Made by a program: the position numbers and the translations under genes | Source of the DNA: JBKQHQ01 sp052148715 | GTDB lineage: Bacteria > Pseudomonadota > Alphaproteobacteria > Rhizobiales > Xanthobacteraceae | Assembly (NCBI GenBank): GCA_052148715.1 | Contig: JBKQHQ010000133.1 | Span: 1 to 64,000, forward strand | Length of the DNA: 64,000 nucleotides | Direction of reading: 5' to 3' | Notes under the pieces: generated by a model | What the model saw: only the letters and a program-made list of their open reading frames with translations | Told to the model about the DNA's origin: nothing | The model's database searches: none | Shown: positions 35,411 to 43,855 of the stretch, piece by piece | Layout of the letters: the number at the start of each line of letters is the position of its first letter | Numbering within the stretch: position 1 is the first letter of the stretch

Positions 35411-35440
35411 GGGAGTGGCGGGGTCACACCCGCCGCTCCC
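35411..35440 (+). terminator. Probable transcript-end hairpin after degP
   Basis: GGGAGTGGCGGG pairs with CCCGCCGCTCCC in a 12-pair stem (one G-T pair) around a six-base loop, 140 bases after the degP stop. The following bases, TCTCTAATATT, are a weak U-tract, so this is a likely but not classical intrinsic terminator. Confidence 0.55.
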
Positions 35441-35544
35441 TCTCTAATATTAGCCCTCGATGCAAGGAATAGGGTAAATTGGTTGCGGACCGGACGATAG
35501 AGGACGAGCAGGATCGGTCGGCGCAAAGGAGGTTGGCCGGCGAA

Positions 35545-36225
35545 ATGCGGCTTTTGATCGTTGAAGACGACCGCGACGCGGCAGACTATCTCAACAAGGC
35601 GTTCCGCGAGGTCGGGCACGTCCCCGATCTCGCGCGCGATGGGGAGGAAGGCCTTTCCCTCGCGCTCGAAGGCCAATACGACGTGTTGATCATCGACCGC
35701 ATGCTGCCGAAGCGCGACGGACTGTCGATCATCGGTACCCTGCGGAGCAAGGGGATCGGCACGCCGGTTTTGATCCTCTCGGCGCTTGGCCAGGTGGATG
35801 ACCGGGTGAAAGGCTTGCGCGCGGGCGGCGACGATTATCTGCCCAAGCCGTATTCATTCTCCGAGCTTTTGGCGCGCGTCGAGGTGCTGGCGCGGCGGCG
35901 CGTCGGCCGCGGCGAGGACACGGTCTATCGCGTCGGCGATCTCGCGCTCGACCGCTTGTCGCACCGGGTCACGCGCGCGGAAGAGGAGATCGTGCTGCAG
36001 CCGCGCGAGTTCCGCCTCTTGGAATACCTCATGAAGCATGCCGGGCAGGTCGTCACCCGCACCATGCTGCTTGAGAATGTGTGGGACTATCACTTCGATC
36101 CACAAACCAACGTCATCGACGTGCACATCTCCCGTCTGCGCTCGAAGATCGATAAGGGTTTCGCGCAGCCCTTGCTTCACACCGTGCGCGGCGCGGGATA
36201 CATGGTTCGTGACGGCGCTCGGTAA
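35545..36225 (+). CDS. OmpR-family response regulator
   Basis: The product has 226 residues from ATG 35545, which has AAAGGAGG upstream. The receiver domain has Asp51 as acceptor (VLIIDRMLPKRDG) and the acidic pair EDD near the N-terminus. The winged-helix domain includes LLEYLMKHAGQVVTRTMLLE and DVHISRLRSKIDKG. The kinase gene that follows overlaps by 17 bases. The pair resembles heavy-metal or TctD/QseB-like systems; linkage to degP suggests envelope-stress sensing, which is inference. Confidence 0.9.
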   Translation: MRLLIVEDDRDAADYLNKAFREVGHVPDLARDGEEGLSLALEGQYDVLIIDRMLPKRDGLSIIGTLRSKGIGTPVLILSALGQVDDRVKGLRAGGDDYLPKPYSFSELLARVEVLARRRVGRGEDTVYRVGDLALDRLSHRVTRAEEEIVLQPREFRLLEYLMKHAGQVVTRTMLLENVWDYHFDPQTNVIDVHISRLRSKIDKGFAQPLLHTVRGAGYMVRDGAR

Positions 36226-37621
36226 GCTGTTTCGCACGACGACGTTCAAGCTGACGCTCGTCTATCTCACTGTCTTTGCCCTTTTCGCGGCCTTTCTCCT
36301 CGGATATTTTGCCTGGAATACGCGGCGTCTGATCAATGATCAGATCACCCAGATCGTCGATGCTGAAACGACCGGCCTCGCCGACTTGTACCGCACCGGC
36401 GGCATTCGGCGCCTGGTTCTGGTGATCGACAGCCGCGCCCGGCAGCCCGGCTCGAACCTCTATCTCGTTACCATGTTCAACGGGCAGTCGCTCGTGGGCA
36501 ACGTGGAATCGCTCAGTCCCGGCGTGCTTGACGCCGCGGGCACGACCGAAGCCATTTATCGCCGGCTCGACGAGCAGGAGGGGGCGGAGCACTACGCGCT
36601 CGTGCGGGTGTCCGTTCTGGCGGGCGGCTTTCGTCTGCTGGTCGGCCACGATCTCGAGGAGCGCGAGCGCCTCTACAACGTCGTCCTCGACGCCGGCCGC
36701 TGGTCGGTTGCGATCGTTATCGTGCTCGGTCTCGCGGGCGGCTTCTTCGTCACGCGGCGCGTGCTCACGCGCATCGATGCCATGACCGAGAGCACGCGCC
36801 GAATCATCGCCGGCGACTTGAGCGGCCGGCTGCCGATTGCCGGCACCGGCGACGAGCTTGATCGTCTCGCCGATAACCTCAATGCCATGCTCGAGCGCAT
36901 CGAGGCGCTGATGCACGGCTTGCAGGAGGTGTCCGACAACATCGCGCACGATCTGAAAACGCCGTTGACGCGACTGCGCAACCGCGCCGACGAGGCGCTC
37001 CGCATGGCCAAGGGCGACGCCGATTGCCGTGCGGCGCTCGAGGCCACGATCGAGGAATCCGACGGCCTCATCCGCACCTTCAACGCGCTGCTGATGATCG
37101 CGCGCGCCGAATCGGGGCATGCCCGGGAGGGCATGAGCGATTTCGACGCGGCCGAGATTGCGCGCGGCGTGGCCGAGCTGTACGAGCCGCTGGCCGACGA
37201 AAAGGGACTGTCGGTCAAGATCGACGCGCCGCAGTCTGTTCCTGTTCACGGCAATCGGGAGCTCGTCAGCCAAGCCGTGGCCAATCTCGTCGACAATGCG
37301 ATAAAGTATGCCCCCGGCAAACAGCCGGGCGATGCGGCAGGGGCGGAGATCGTGGTCAGCGCGCGCAGTGATAAGGACCGGATCGAATTCACCGTGACCG
37401 ATCATGGGCCGGGCATTCCGCAAGCCGACCGCGGTCGCGCGGTGGAGCGCTTCGTGCGGCTCGAGCAGAGCAGGTCGGAGCCCGGCTCGGGGCTCGGCTT
37501 GAGCCTGGCGGCGGCGGTTGCGCGCCTGCATGGCGGCGAGCTCAAGCTCGAGGACAACCATCCCGGATTGAAGGCGAGCATTGAGCTGCCGCGCAATGGA
37601 CCAAATCCGGCGTCGGGGTAA
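36209..37621 (+). CDS. Sensor histidine kinase paired with upstream regulator
   Basis: The product has 470 residues from the GTG at 36209, inside the regulator's last codons. The segments are a membrane helix at about 14-37 (LTLVYLTVFALFAAFLLGYF), a periplasmic domain of about 120 residues, a second helix near 160-180, a HAMP domain (RRIIAGDLSGRLPIAGTGDE), and the acceptor His247 in IAHDLKTPLTRLRNR. The ATPase domain has NLVDNAIKYAPG, DHGPGIPQ and GSGLGLSLAAAVA. The start codon is non-standard, and the frame remains open upstream into the regulator, but homology begins only here. The input signal is unknown. Confidence 0.9.
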   Translation: MTALGKLFRTTTFKLTLVYLTVFALFAAFLLGYFAWNTRRLINDQITQIVDAETTGLADLYRTGGIRRLVLVIDSRARQPGSNLYLVTMFNGQSLVGNVESLSPGVLDAAGTTEAIYRRLDEQEGAEHYALVRVSVLAGGFRLLVGHDLEERERLYNVVLDAGRWSVAIVIVLGLAGGFFVTRRVLTRIDAMTESTRRIIAGDLSGRLPIAGTGDELDRLADNLNAMLERIEALMHGLQEVSDNIAHDLKTPLTRLRNRADEALRMAKGDADCRAALEATIEESDGLIRTFNALLMIARAESGHAREGMSDFDAAEIARGVAELYEPLADEKGLSVKIDAPQSVPVHGNRELVSQAVANLVDNAIKYAPGKQPGDAAGAEIVVSARSDKDRIEFTVTDHGPGIPQADRGRAVERFVRLEQSRSEPGSGLGLSLAAAVARLHGGELKLEDNHPGLKASIELPRNGPNPASG

Positions 37622-37654
37622 TTAGCTACGAGAGGTGCCATTTAGAGGAGCGGC

Positions 37655-40639
37655 TTGAAACCGATGCGATCTCCCGCGCCAACCGACCCGACCGATGCCA
37701 CGGAAGGTTTTGCGCTGGCGCGGCGAATCGTGACGGCGCCGCGCCTCTGCGCGCCTGAACTGGCGCGCGCGCGCCTCGACGGGTGGTTTGCCGGCCTGGG
37801 CGACAGCCCGACGGCGGCCGGGCTGCGGCGGCTTCGCACCGCCAATCCGACGCTCGAGGCGCTCTTGCAGAGCCTTGCCGAGGCCTCCCCCTATCTGTGG
37901 GACCTCGCGAGCTCCGCGCCTGACCGCCTCCTTGCCCTGCTCCAGTCGGATCCCGACCGGCACCTGCACGCGTTGTTCCGGGCGACCCGGCAGGCCGTCG
38001 CCGCGGCCGCCAGCGATGCCGAGGCGATGTCGGCCCTGCGCCGCATGAAAGGCGAGGCGGCGCTGCTGATTGCGCTCGCCGATATCGGCGGCGTCTGGCC
38101 GGTGATGCATGCGACCGCGGCGCTGACCGAGGTCGCCGACACCGCCATCGGCGCGGCCCTGCGCTACCTCCTGCTCGACGCATGCCGCCGCAAGCGAATC
38201 CATCCGATCGAGCCGGAAAGCCTCGAGCAGTCGAGCGGATATTTCGTCCTCGCCATGGGCAAGATGGGCGCGTTCGAGCTGAACTATTCGAGCGATATCG
38301 ATTTGATCGTGCTGTTCGACCCGCGGGCGCCGGCGCTCCTGCCCGACAGTGAGCCGGCGTCGTTCTACGTCAGCCTCACGCGGCGGCTCGTGAAGCTGCT
38401 GCAGGAGCGCACGGCTGACGGTTATGTCTTTCGCGTCGACTTGCGCCTGCGGCCGGACCCTTCTTCGACCCAGATCGCCATGTCGATACCGGCGGCGCTC
38501 GATTATTACGAGGGGAGGGGCCAGAACTGGGAGCGCGCCGCCTTGATCAAGGCGCGGCCCTGCGCCGGCGCCATTGCGGCCGGCGAGGCCTTTCTCGGCG
38601 CGGTCTCTCCCTTCGTTTGGCGCAAATACCTCGACTTTGCGGCGATCGCCGACGTGCACGCGATGAAGCGGCAGATGCACGCCTATCGCGGCCACAGCGA
38701 GATTGCGGTCGAGGGCCACAATATCAAGCTCGGGCGCGGCGGCATCCGCGAGATCGAATTTTTCGTCCAGACGCAGCAGCTGATCGCCGGCGGCCGCCAT
38801 CCTGCGCTGCGCGGCCGCGCGACGCTCGCCACCCTGACGGCGCTGACGCAAGGCGGTTGGGTCGACGTGGTAACTTGCGACGAGCTCAGCGAAGCCTATC
38901 GGTTTCTGCGCATGGTCGAGCACCGGCTGCAGATGATCGCCGACGAGCAGACCCACACGCTTCCCTCGAGCAAGGACGCGCTCGAGCGCTTTGCCCGCTT
39001 CCTCGGTTTTTCCGACCGCGAAGCGTTCGCGCACGCGCTCGTCGGGCATCTGCAAGCCGTGCAGCGGCACTACGCTCGCTTGTTCGAGCACCCGCCGCCG
39101 AGCGGCGGCGCTCGCGCCGCATTCGTGTTCGACAAGGATGAGGATGACCGCGAGACCCTCGATCGTTTGTCGGCGATGGGCTTTAAGCAACCCCTTAGGG
39201 CATCGGTTTCGGTGCGCCACTGGCTGTCCGGGGACTATCGCTCGCTGAAAAACCCGTTGGCGCGCGATCATCTGGCCGATCTGATTCCCACGCTGCTCGA
39301 GCAGTTCGCGCGCACCGAGAATCCGGATGCGGCCGTGCACGCCTTCGACCGGTTCCTCGGCGGCTTGCATGGCGGCGTGCGGTTGCTGTCCCTGCTGAAG
39401 CAGAACCCTGAGCTCGTCTCGCTCATCGGCACGATCTTGGGGACGGCGCCGCGCCTCGCCGACATCCTCGCCCACTATCCGCAGGTGATGGACGCGCTGC
39501 TCGAGCCGAACTTCTTTGCTGCGCTGCCGGACGAGATCATGCTCGCGCGCGGCCTGTCGCGATCGCTCGAGCAGGCCCGCTCGTATGAGGACTTTCTCGA
39601 CAGCATCCGCATGTTCGGCCAGGAGCACATGTTCCTGATCGGCGCGCGCATCATATCCGGCACCGTGAGCGCGGAGCAGGCGGGCGAGGCGTTCGCCCGG
39701 CTGGCCGATGTGCTGATCCGCGCGCTGCACCGCGACGTCGAAAACACCTTCGCGCAAAAGCACGGCCGGCTGCGTCGCCAGGAATCGGCGATCCTCGCGC
39801 TCGGTCGGCTCGGCGGGCGCGAGATGACGGCGACCTCCGACCTCGATCTGATCGTCATCTACGATTTCGATCCCGCTCAGCCGGACTCGGGCGGGGAACG
39901 CAAGCTGCACGGCGCGCCTTACTTTGCCCGCCTGACGCAGCGGCTGATCAATGCGCTGTCCGCGCGGACCAATTACGGTCTGCTGTATCAGGTCGACATG
40001 CGGCTGCGCCCGTCGGGGCGGTCCGGCCCGGTGGCGACGCTCCTGGATTCATTCCGCACCTATCAGCAGGAGCAGGCGTGGACCTGGGAGCATATGGCGC
40101 TGACCCGGGCGCGCGTCGTCTCCGCGTCGCCGGACTTCGCGCGCCGGATCGAGGAGGTCATCGGCGGCGTTCTGCGCCGGCCGCGCAACCGGGCCATGAT
40201 CGCCGCGGACGCGGTCGAGATGCGTCATGCGCTCGCCGCCGAGAAGGGCGATGCCGACCGCTGGAATCTGAAATACGCAGCCGGCGGCTTGATCGATCTC
40301 GAGTTCATCGCCCAGGTTCTGCAGCTCGTCCACGCGGCGGACGAGCCCGACATTCTCGACACCTCGACCGCGCGCGTGCTCGACAAGGCTTGGCGGCTTG
40401 GCCTCCTGACCACGGCGGACGCCGAAGTCTTGCGGCCGGCCGCGCGCCTCTATCACGACCTGGCCCAGGTCTTGCGGCTGTGCCTGTCCGGCCGCTTCGA
40501 TCCGAAGGAGGCGGGGCCCGGCCTCCTGGGCCTCCTTGCGCGCGCCGCCGACGTGCCCGATTTCACCACGCTCGAGGTGCATTTGGCGGAAACCCAGGAC
40601 CGCGTGCGCAAAGTTTTTGCGCGAATCCTCGGAACCTGA
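37655..40639 (+). CDS. glnE: Bifunctional glutamine synthetase adenylyltransferase/adenylyl-removing enzyme
   Basis: This 994-residue cytoplasmic enzyme adenylylates glutamine synthetase when nitrogen is plentiful and removes AMP when it is scarce, under PII control. Both nucleotidyltransferase domains keep their acidic motif: NYSSDIDLIVLFD in the N-terminal removase half and MTATSDLDLIVIYDF in the C-terminal transferase half. Other family patches are FRVDLRLRPDPSSTQIAMS and LRPSGRSGPVATLLDSFRTY. The TTG at 37655 has AGAGGAG at the right distance; an ATG lies nine bases later. It starts 33 bases after the kinase gene, so it may share its transcript. Confidence 0.97.
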   Translation: MKPMRSPAPTDPTDATEGFALARRIVTAPRLCAPELARARLDGWFAGLGDSPTAAGLRRLRTANPTLEALLQSLAEASPYLWDLASSAPDRLLALLQSDPDRHLHALFRATRQAVAAAASDAEAMSALRRMKGEAALLIALADIGGVWPVMHATAALTEVADTAIGAALRYLLLDACRRKRIHPIEPESLEQSSGYFVLAMGKMGAFELNYSSDIDLIVLFDPRAPALLPDSEPASFYVSLTRRLVKLLQERTADGYVFRVDLRLRPDPSSTQIAMSIPAALDYYEGRGQNWERAALIKARPCAGAIAAGEAFLGAVSPFVWRKYLDFAAIADVHAMKRQMHAYRGHSEIAVEGHNIKLGRGGIREIEFFVQTQQLIAGGRHPALRGRATLATLTALTQGGWVDVVTCDELSEAYRFLRMVEHRLQMIADEQTHTLPSSKDALERFARFLGFSDREAFAHALVGHLQAVQRHYARLFEHPPPSGGARAAFVFDKDEDDRETLDRLSAMGFKQPLRASVSVRHWLSGDYRSLKNPLARDHLADLIPTLLEQFARTENPDAAVHAFDRFLGGLHGGVRLLSLLKQNPELVSLIGTILGTAPRLADILAHYPQVMDALLEPNFFAALPDEIMLARGLSRSLEQARSYEDFLDSIRMFGQEHMFLIGARIISGTVSAEQAGEAFARLADVLIRALHRDVENTFAQKHGRLRRQESAILALGRLGGREMTATSDLDLIVIYDFDPAQPDSGGERKLHGAPYFARLTQRLINALSARTNYGLLYQVDMRLRPSGRSGPVATLLDSFRTYQQEQAWTWEHMALTRARVVSASPDFARRIEEVIGGVLRRPRNRAMIAADAVEMRHALAAEKGDADRWNLKYAAGGLIDLEFIAQVLQLVHAADEPDILDTSTARVLDKAWRLGLLTTADAEVLRPAARLYHDLAQVLRLCLSGRFDPKEAGPGLLGLLARAADVPDFTTLEVHLAETQDRVRKVFARILGT

Positions 40640-40723
40640 ACCGAAGTTACCCTGGATTTTTGGCGCAAGGAGTTGAAGAAAAGGCAGGCATCACTGATCG
40701 CGCATGCGGCGTAGGAGGCGACG

Positions 40724-42256
40724 ATGGCACAAGGCGACGCGGCGTCGACCGGTCCCGATCTGACCCAAGGCATTTTTCTCGATCAGCTCCCCGACGGTGA
40801 AATGCTCGTCGGCCATGTCGGCGATGACGAGGTCCTGTTGGTGCGGCGGGGAGGCGCGGTGTTCGCGGTCGGGGCGCATTGCACGCACTATCACGGTCCT
40901 CTCGCCGACGGTCTTGTGGTTGGCGACACGGTGCGTTGTCCCTGGCATCACGCCCGTTTTGATCTGCAGACGGGCGAAGCCCTCGAAGCGCCCGCCCTGA
41001 GCCCGATCGCCTGTTGGGCGGTCGAGCAGCGCGAGGGCAAGGTCTTTGTGAGCAAACAGCTTGCGCAACCGCGGCCGAAGCCCCGCGGCCGAAGCCCCGC
41101 CGGCGCGCCCGCAAAAATCGTCATCGTCGGCGGCGGCGCCGCCGGGTTCGCCGCGGCCGAGATGCTGCGGCGGCAAAGCTTTCAAGGCAGCATCCTCATG
41201 CTGAGCAGCGACGATGCGCTGCCCTACGACCGGCCGAACCTGTCCAAGGACTATCTCGCCGGCACCGCTCCGTTCGATTACGTGCCTCTGCGCGAAGAGC
41301 GTTTTTATCGCGAGAACAACATCGACACGCGCTTGCGCCAAGCGGCCATTGAGATCGACATTCGAGCCCGTGAAGTGATCCTCGCAGGCGGCGACAGGGT
41401 GCCCTACGACCGGCTGCTGCTGGCAACCGGAGCCGAGCCGGTGCGTCTCGCGATCCCCGGCGCCAACCAGCCGCATGTGCGCCCGCTGCGCTCGCTCGCC
41501 GATTGCACGGCCATCATCGAGCGCGCCGCCACGGCGCGCCGCGCGGTCGTTATCGGGGCGAGTTTCATCGGCCTTGAGGTCGCCGCCGCGCTGCGCCAGC
41601 GCGGGCTCGATGTCCGCGTCGTGGCGCCGGACAAGCGGCCGATGGAGCGAATTTTGGGCCCGCAGATGGGCGACTTCATCCGCGCCTTGCACGAAGAGCA
41701 TGGCGTCGTCTTCCACCTCGGAGACACGGCAACTACCATCGACGGCAAGCGGGTGACGCTCAAGAGCGGCGGAGCGCTCGAGGCCGACCTCGTGGTCGTC
41801 GGCATCGGTGTGCGGCCGCGCCTCGATCTTGCCGAGAAGGCACGGCTCACCCGCGACCGCGGGGTCGCGGTCGACCAACACCTGGAGACGAGCGCGCCCG
41901 GCATCTACGCCGCCGGCGACATCGCCCGCTGGCCCGAGCCGCATGCCGGAGAAAAAATCCGCGTCGAGCATTGGGTCGTCGCCGAGCGCCAAGGGCAGGT
42001 AGCCGCGCTCAACATGCTCGGCTACCGGGCGCCGTTCACCACCGTGCCGTTCTTCTGGAGCCAGCATTACGACGTTCCGATCAACTATGTCGGTCATGCC
42101 GAAAACTGGAACCAGCTGGAGATCGACGGCGACATCGCCGGCAAGGATTGCCTCTTGCGGTTCAAACGCAATGGGCGCGTGCTGGCCGTCGCCTCGATAT
42201 TCCGCGACCGCGCCAGCCTCGAGGCTGAGGTGACGATGGAGCGCGATGCCGCTTAG
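40724..42256 (+). CDS. FAD-dependent oxidoreductase with N-terminal Rieske domain (AIFM3-like)
   Basis: The product has 510 residues. The Rieske 2Fe-2S domain occupies about 1-110, with ligands in CTHYHG and CPWHH (Cys-x-His, 16 residues, Cys-x2-His). The FAD/NAD(P) reductase domain follows: IVIVGGGAAGFAAAEML near 125 binds FAD, AVVIGASFIGLEVAAAL near 270 binds NAD, and GIYAAGDIARW is the C-terminal FAD motif. A C-terminal reductase domain ends the chain. Such fusions reduce ferredoxin-like partners or act as apoptosis-inducing-factor-like (AIFM3/Nfrl) enzymes; the electron acceptor is not clear here. The start has GGAGG upstream. Confidence 0.92.
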   Translation: MAQGDAASTGPDLTQGIFLDQLPDGEMLVGHVGDDEVLLVRRGGAVFAVGAHCTHYHGPLADGLVVGDTVRCPWHHARFDLQTGEALEAPALSPIACWAVEQREGKVFVSKQLAQPRPKPRGRSPAGAPAKIVIVGGGAAGFAAAEMLRRQSFQGSILMLSSDDALPYDRPNLSKDYLAGTAPFDYVPLREERFYRENNIDTRLRQAAIEIDIRAREVILAGGDRVPYDRLLLATGAEPVRLAIPGANQPHVRPLRSLADCTAIIERAATARRAVVIGASFIGLEVAAALRQRGLDVRVVAPDKRPMERILGPQMGDFIRALHEEHGVVFHLGDTATTIDGKRVTLKSGGALEADLVVVGIGVRPRLDLAEKARLTRDRGVAVDQHLETSAPGIYAAGDIARWPEPHAGEKIRVEHWVVAERQGQVAALNMLGYRAPFTTVPFFWSQHYDVPINYVGHAENWNQLEIDGDIAGKDCLLRFKRNGRVLAVASIFRDRASLEAEVTMERDAA

Positions 42257-42332
42257 GCGAAGCTACATGACATTCAGATCGTGACGGTGAAGCGGGATAA
42301 GGCGACCGCGATAGCTCCGGCAGCCGACATCG

Positions 42333-43580
42333 TCACAGCTCCTTCTCGGCGAGTTCGCGAAACGCGTCGGGAACGGAACGGGAGATTCCCAGCGAGACCG
42401 ATCCGTATCCAACCGACTCCCATCCGAAACGGTCGCGGATCGCGTCGACAGCGTGGTCGGCGACCCAGCGTGCCATGCCTCTCTTGGTGCCGGGGCGGCG
42501 CTGCTCGTCCGCAAGCTCAAGCGGGAGTTCGAGCTGTATTTCGCAGTGCGGCTCAAGCTGCGATACGGAGATCGCCAAGAGCGAGATGGTCTTTTCATCC
42601 GGGTGCTGCGCGAGGACCGTGCGCACCAGCTCCTCGGCGATCTCGGCAATGATCGCCGTCGCCGAAATCGGCGCGTCGAGCGTTATCGAGCGCGTGACCG
42701 AGCGGAGGTCGGCGAAGCGAACGCGGACCGTCACGGTCCGGCCAGGCCGGGATTTCGCCCGGAGCCGGGTGCCGATCCTATCCGCCAGATGACGCAGCGT
42801 GGGTCGGAAAACCCGCTCTCGCGCGGGCTTCCTGCCGATCGCCGACTGGGCTCCCGCCGATTGCGCCCGCCGATGCGTCTTGATCTCGCGCGGATCACGA
42901 TTCCACGCCAGCGCCGTGAGCTTCTCGCCCGCCGCCGGACCGAGCAACTGCGTGAGCGACCCTCCCGGTGTCCGCGCCAGCTGGCCAATGGTGAGCACAC
43001 CGATCTCGGCCAGTCGCGCCTTGGCCACCGGGCCCACGCCCCACATCAGCTCGACGGGCAGGTCGTGAAGGAAGTCCAGCTCGGCGTCGGGTTCGACAAC
43101 CACCAGCCCGTCGGGCTTGGCTGCTTGCGAGGCGATTTTCGCCAGATGCTTGGTGCTCGCCACGCCGACCGAGATCGGAAGGCCAAGCTCCGCCCGCACA
43201 CGGCGCCGGATGGTCCGTGCAATTTCGGCGGGCGGACCGAAGAGATGGGTGCAGCCCGCCACTTCGGCAAAGGCCTCATCGATGGAAATCCGTTCGACGA
43301 GGGGCGTGAAATCATTGATCACCTCGATGGCGGCGTCGCCCAGCCGCTGGTAGTCTTTAAAATGGCCGTTGACAAAAGTGAGCTGCGGACAGAGTTCGCG
43401 CGCCCGCCGTCCCGGCATGCCGCCTCGGACCCCGAAGGCCCTGGCTTCGTAGGACGCTGCAAGCACGACCCCGCCGCCGACGGCGATGGGAATGCCGCGC
43501 AGGGATGGGTCGAGCAGCTGCTCGACGGAGGCGTAGAAGGCATCGAGGTCCGCGTGGAGGATGGTGGCTGTCGTTCCCAT
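42333..43580 (-). CDS. dinB: DNA polymerase IV (translesion Y-family)
   Basis: The product has 415 residues from ATG 43580. The Y-family palm starts with ILHADLDAFYASVEQ carrying the metal-binding aspartate, and SIDEAFAEVAG has the catalytic Asp-Glu. A helix-hairpin-helix (GPVAKARLAEIGVLTIGQLA) and the little-finger domain follow. The polymerase bypasses damaged template. The frame is open 180 bases further upstream, but the added residues are not homologous and would run across the SOS box at 43627, so I use the short start. The C-terminal tail past the little finger is about 60 residues. No imuA/imuB/dnaE2 neighbours are present. Confidence 0.93.
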   Translation of the reverse strand: MGTTATILHADLDAFYASVEQLLDPSLRGIPIAVGGGVVLAASYEARAFGVRGGMPGRRARELCPQLTFVNGHFKDYQRLGDAAIEVINDFTPLVERISIDEAFAEVAGCTHLFGPPAEIARTIRRRVRAELGLPISVGVASTKHLAKIASQAAKPDGLVVVEPDAELDFLHDLPVELMWGVGPVAKARLAEIGVLTIGQLARTPGGSLTQLLGPAAGEKLTALAWNRDPREIKTHRRAQSAGAQSAIGRKPARERVFRPTLRHLADRIGTRLRAKSRPGRTVTVRVRFADLRSVTRSITLDAPISATAIIAEIAEELVRTVLAQHPDEKTISLLAISVSQLEPHCEIQLELPLELADEQRRPGTKRGMARWVADHAVDAIRDRFGWESVGYGSVSLGISRSVPDAFRELAEKEL

Positions 43581-43626
43581 GCCGACCGTTCGCCCGCGAC
43601 GGTTCGAGGAGGCTTTTCGGCTACGA

Positions 43627-43641
43627 GAACATAAAGAGAAC
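43627..43641 (-). promoter_or_regulatory. LexA (SOS) box of dinB
   Basis: On the minus strand the site reads GTTCTCTTTATGTTC, a perfect match to the alphaproteobacterial LexA consensus GTTC-N7-GTTC (direct repeat, not the E. coli palindrome). It lies 46 bases before the dinB start, where a repressor would block the promoter. This is good evidence for DNA-damage control of dinB. Confidence 0.85.
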
Positions 43642-43855
43642 AAATCTGGAAGATTGTCAAGCCGCAAGCCGTGGTTCGCGAGCGTCGAAACGATGCTCTT
43701 GCGCCATTTGCGCGCAGCTCCGCCGGTGTGATCAACAGGCATCGACGCGGAGACGCTCAAGCGGGCGCGGGGATTGTTGCTATTGTGTTGTTCGCCGTCA
43801 CCTGTTCAAGTGCGGCCCGCCGACAATGTGACAATATCAAGCATCGTGTCAGCTC

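Noticed and set aside
34375..35676. A 433-codon frame antisense to degP
   Set aside because: Shadow frame; degP carries the full protease triad.
37622..39910. A 762-codon open frame antisense to glnE
   Set aside because: It is an Arg/Gly/His-rich shadow caused by high GC in the third codon position of glnE; no family features.
43581..43760. N-terminal extension of DinB by 60 residues
   Set aside because: The added residues are not homologous to Y-family polymerases and the frame would contain the SOS box.
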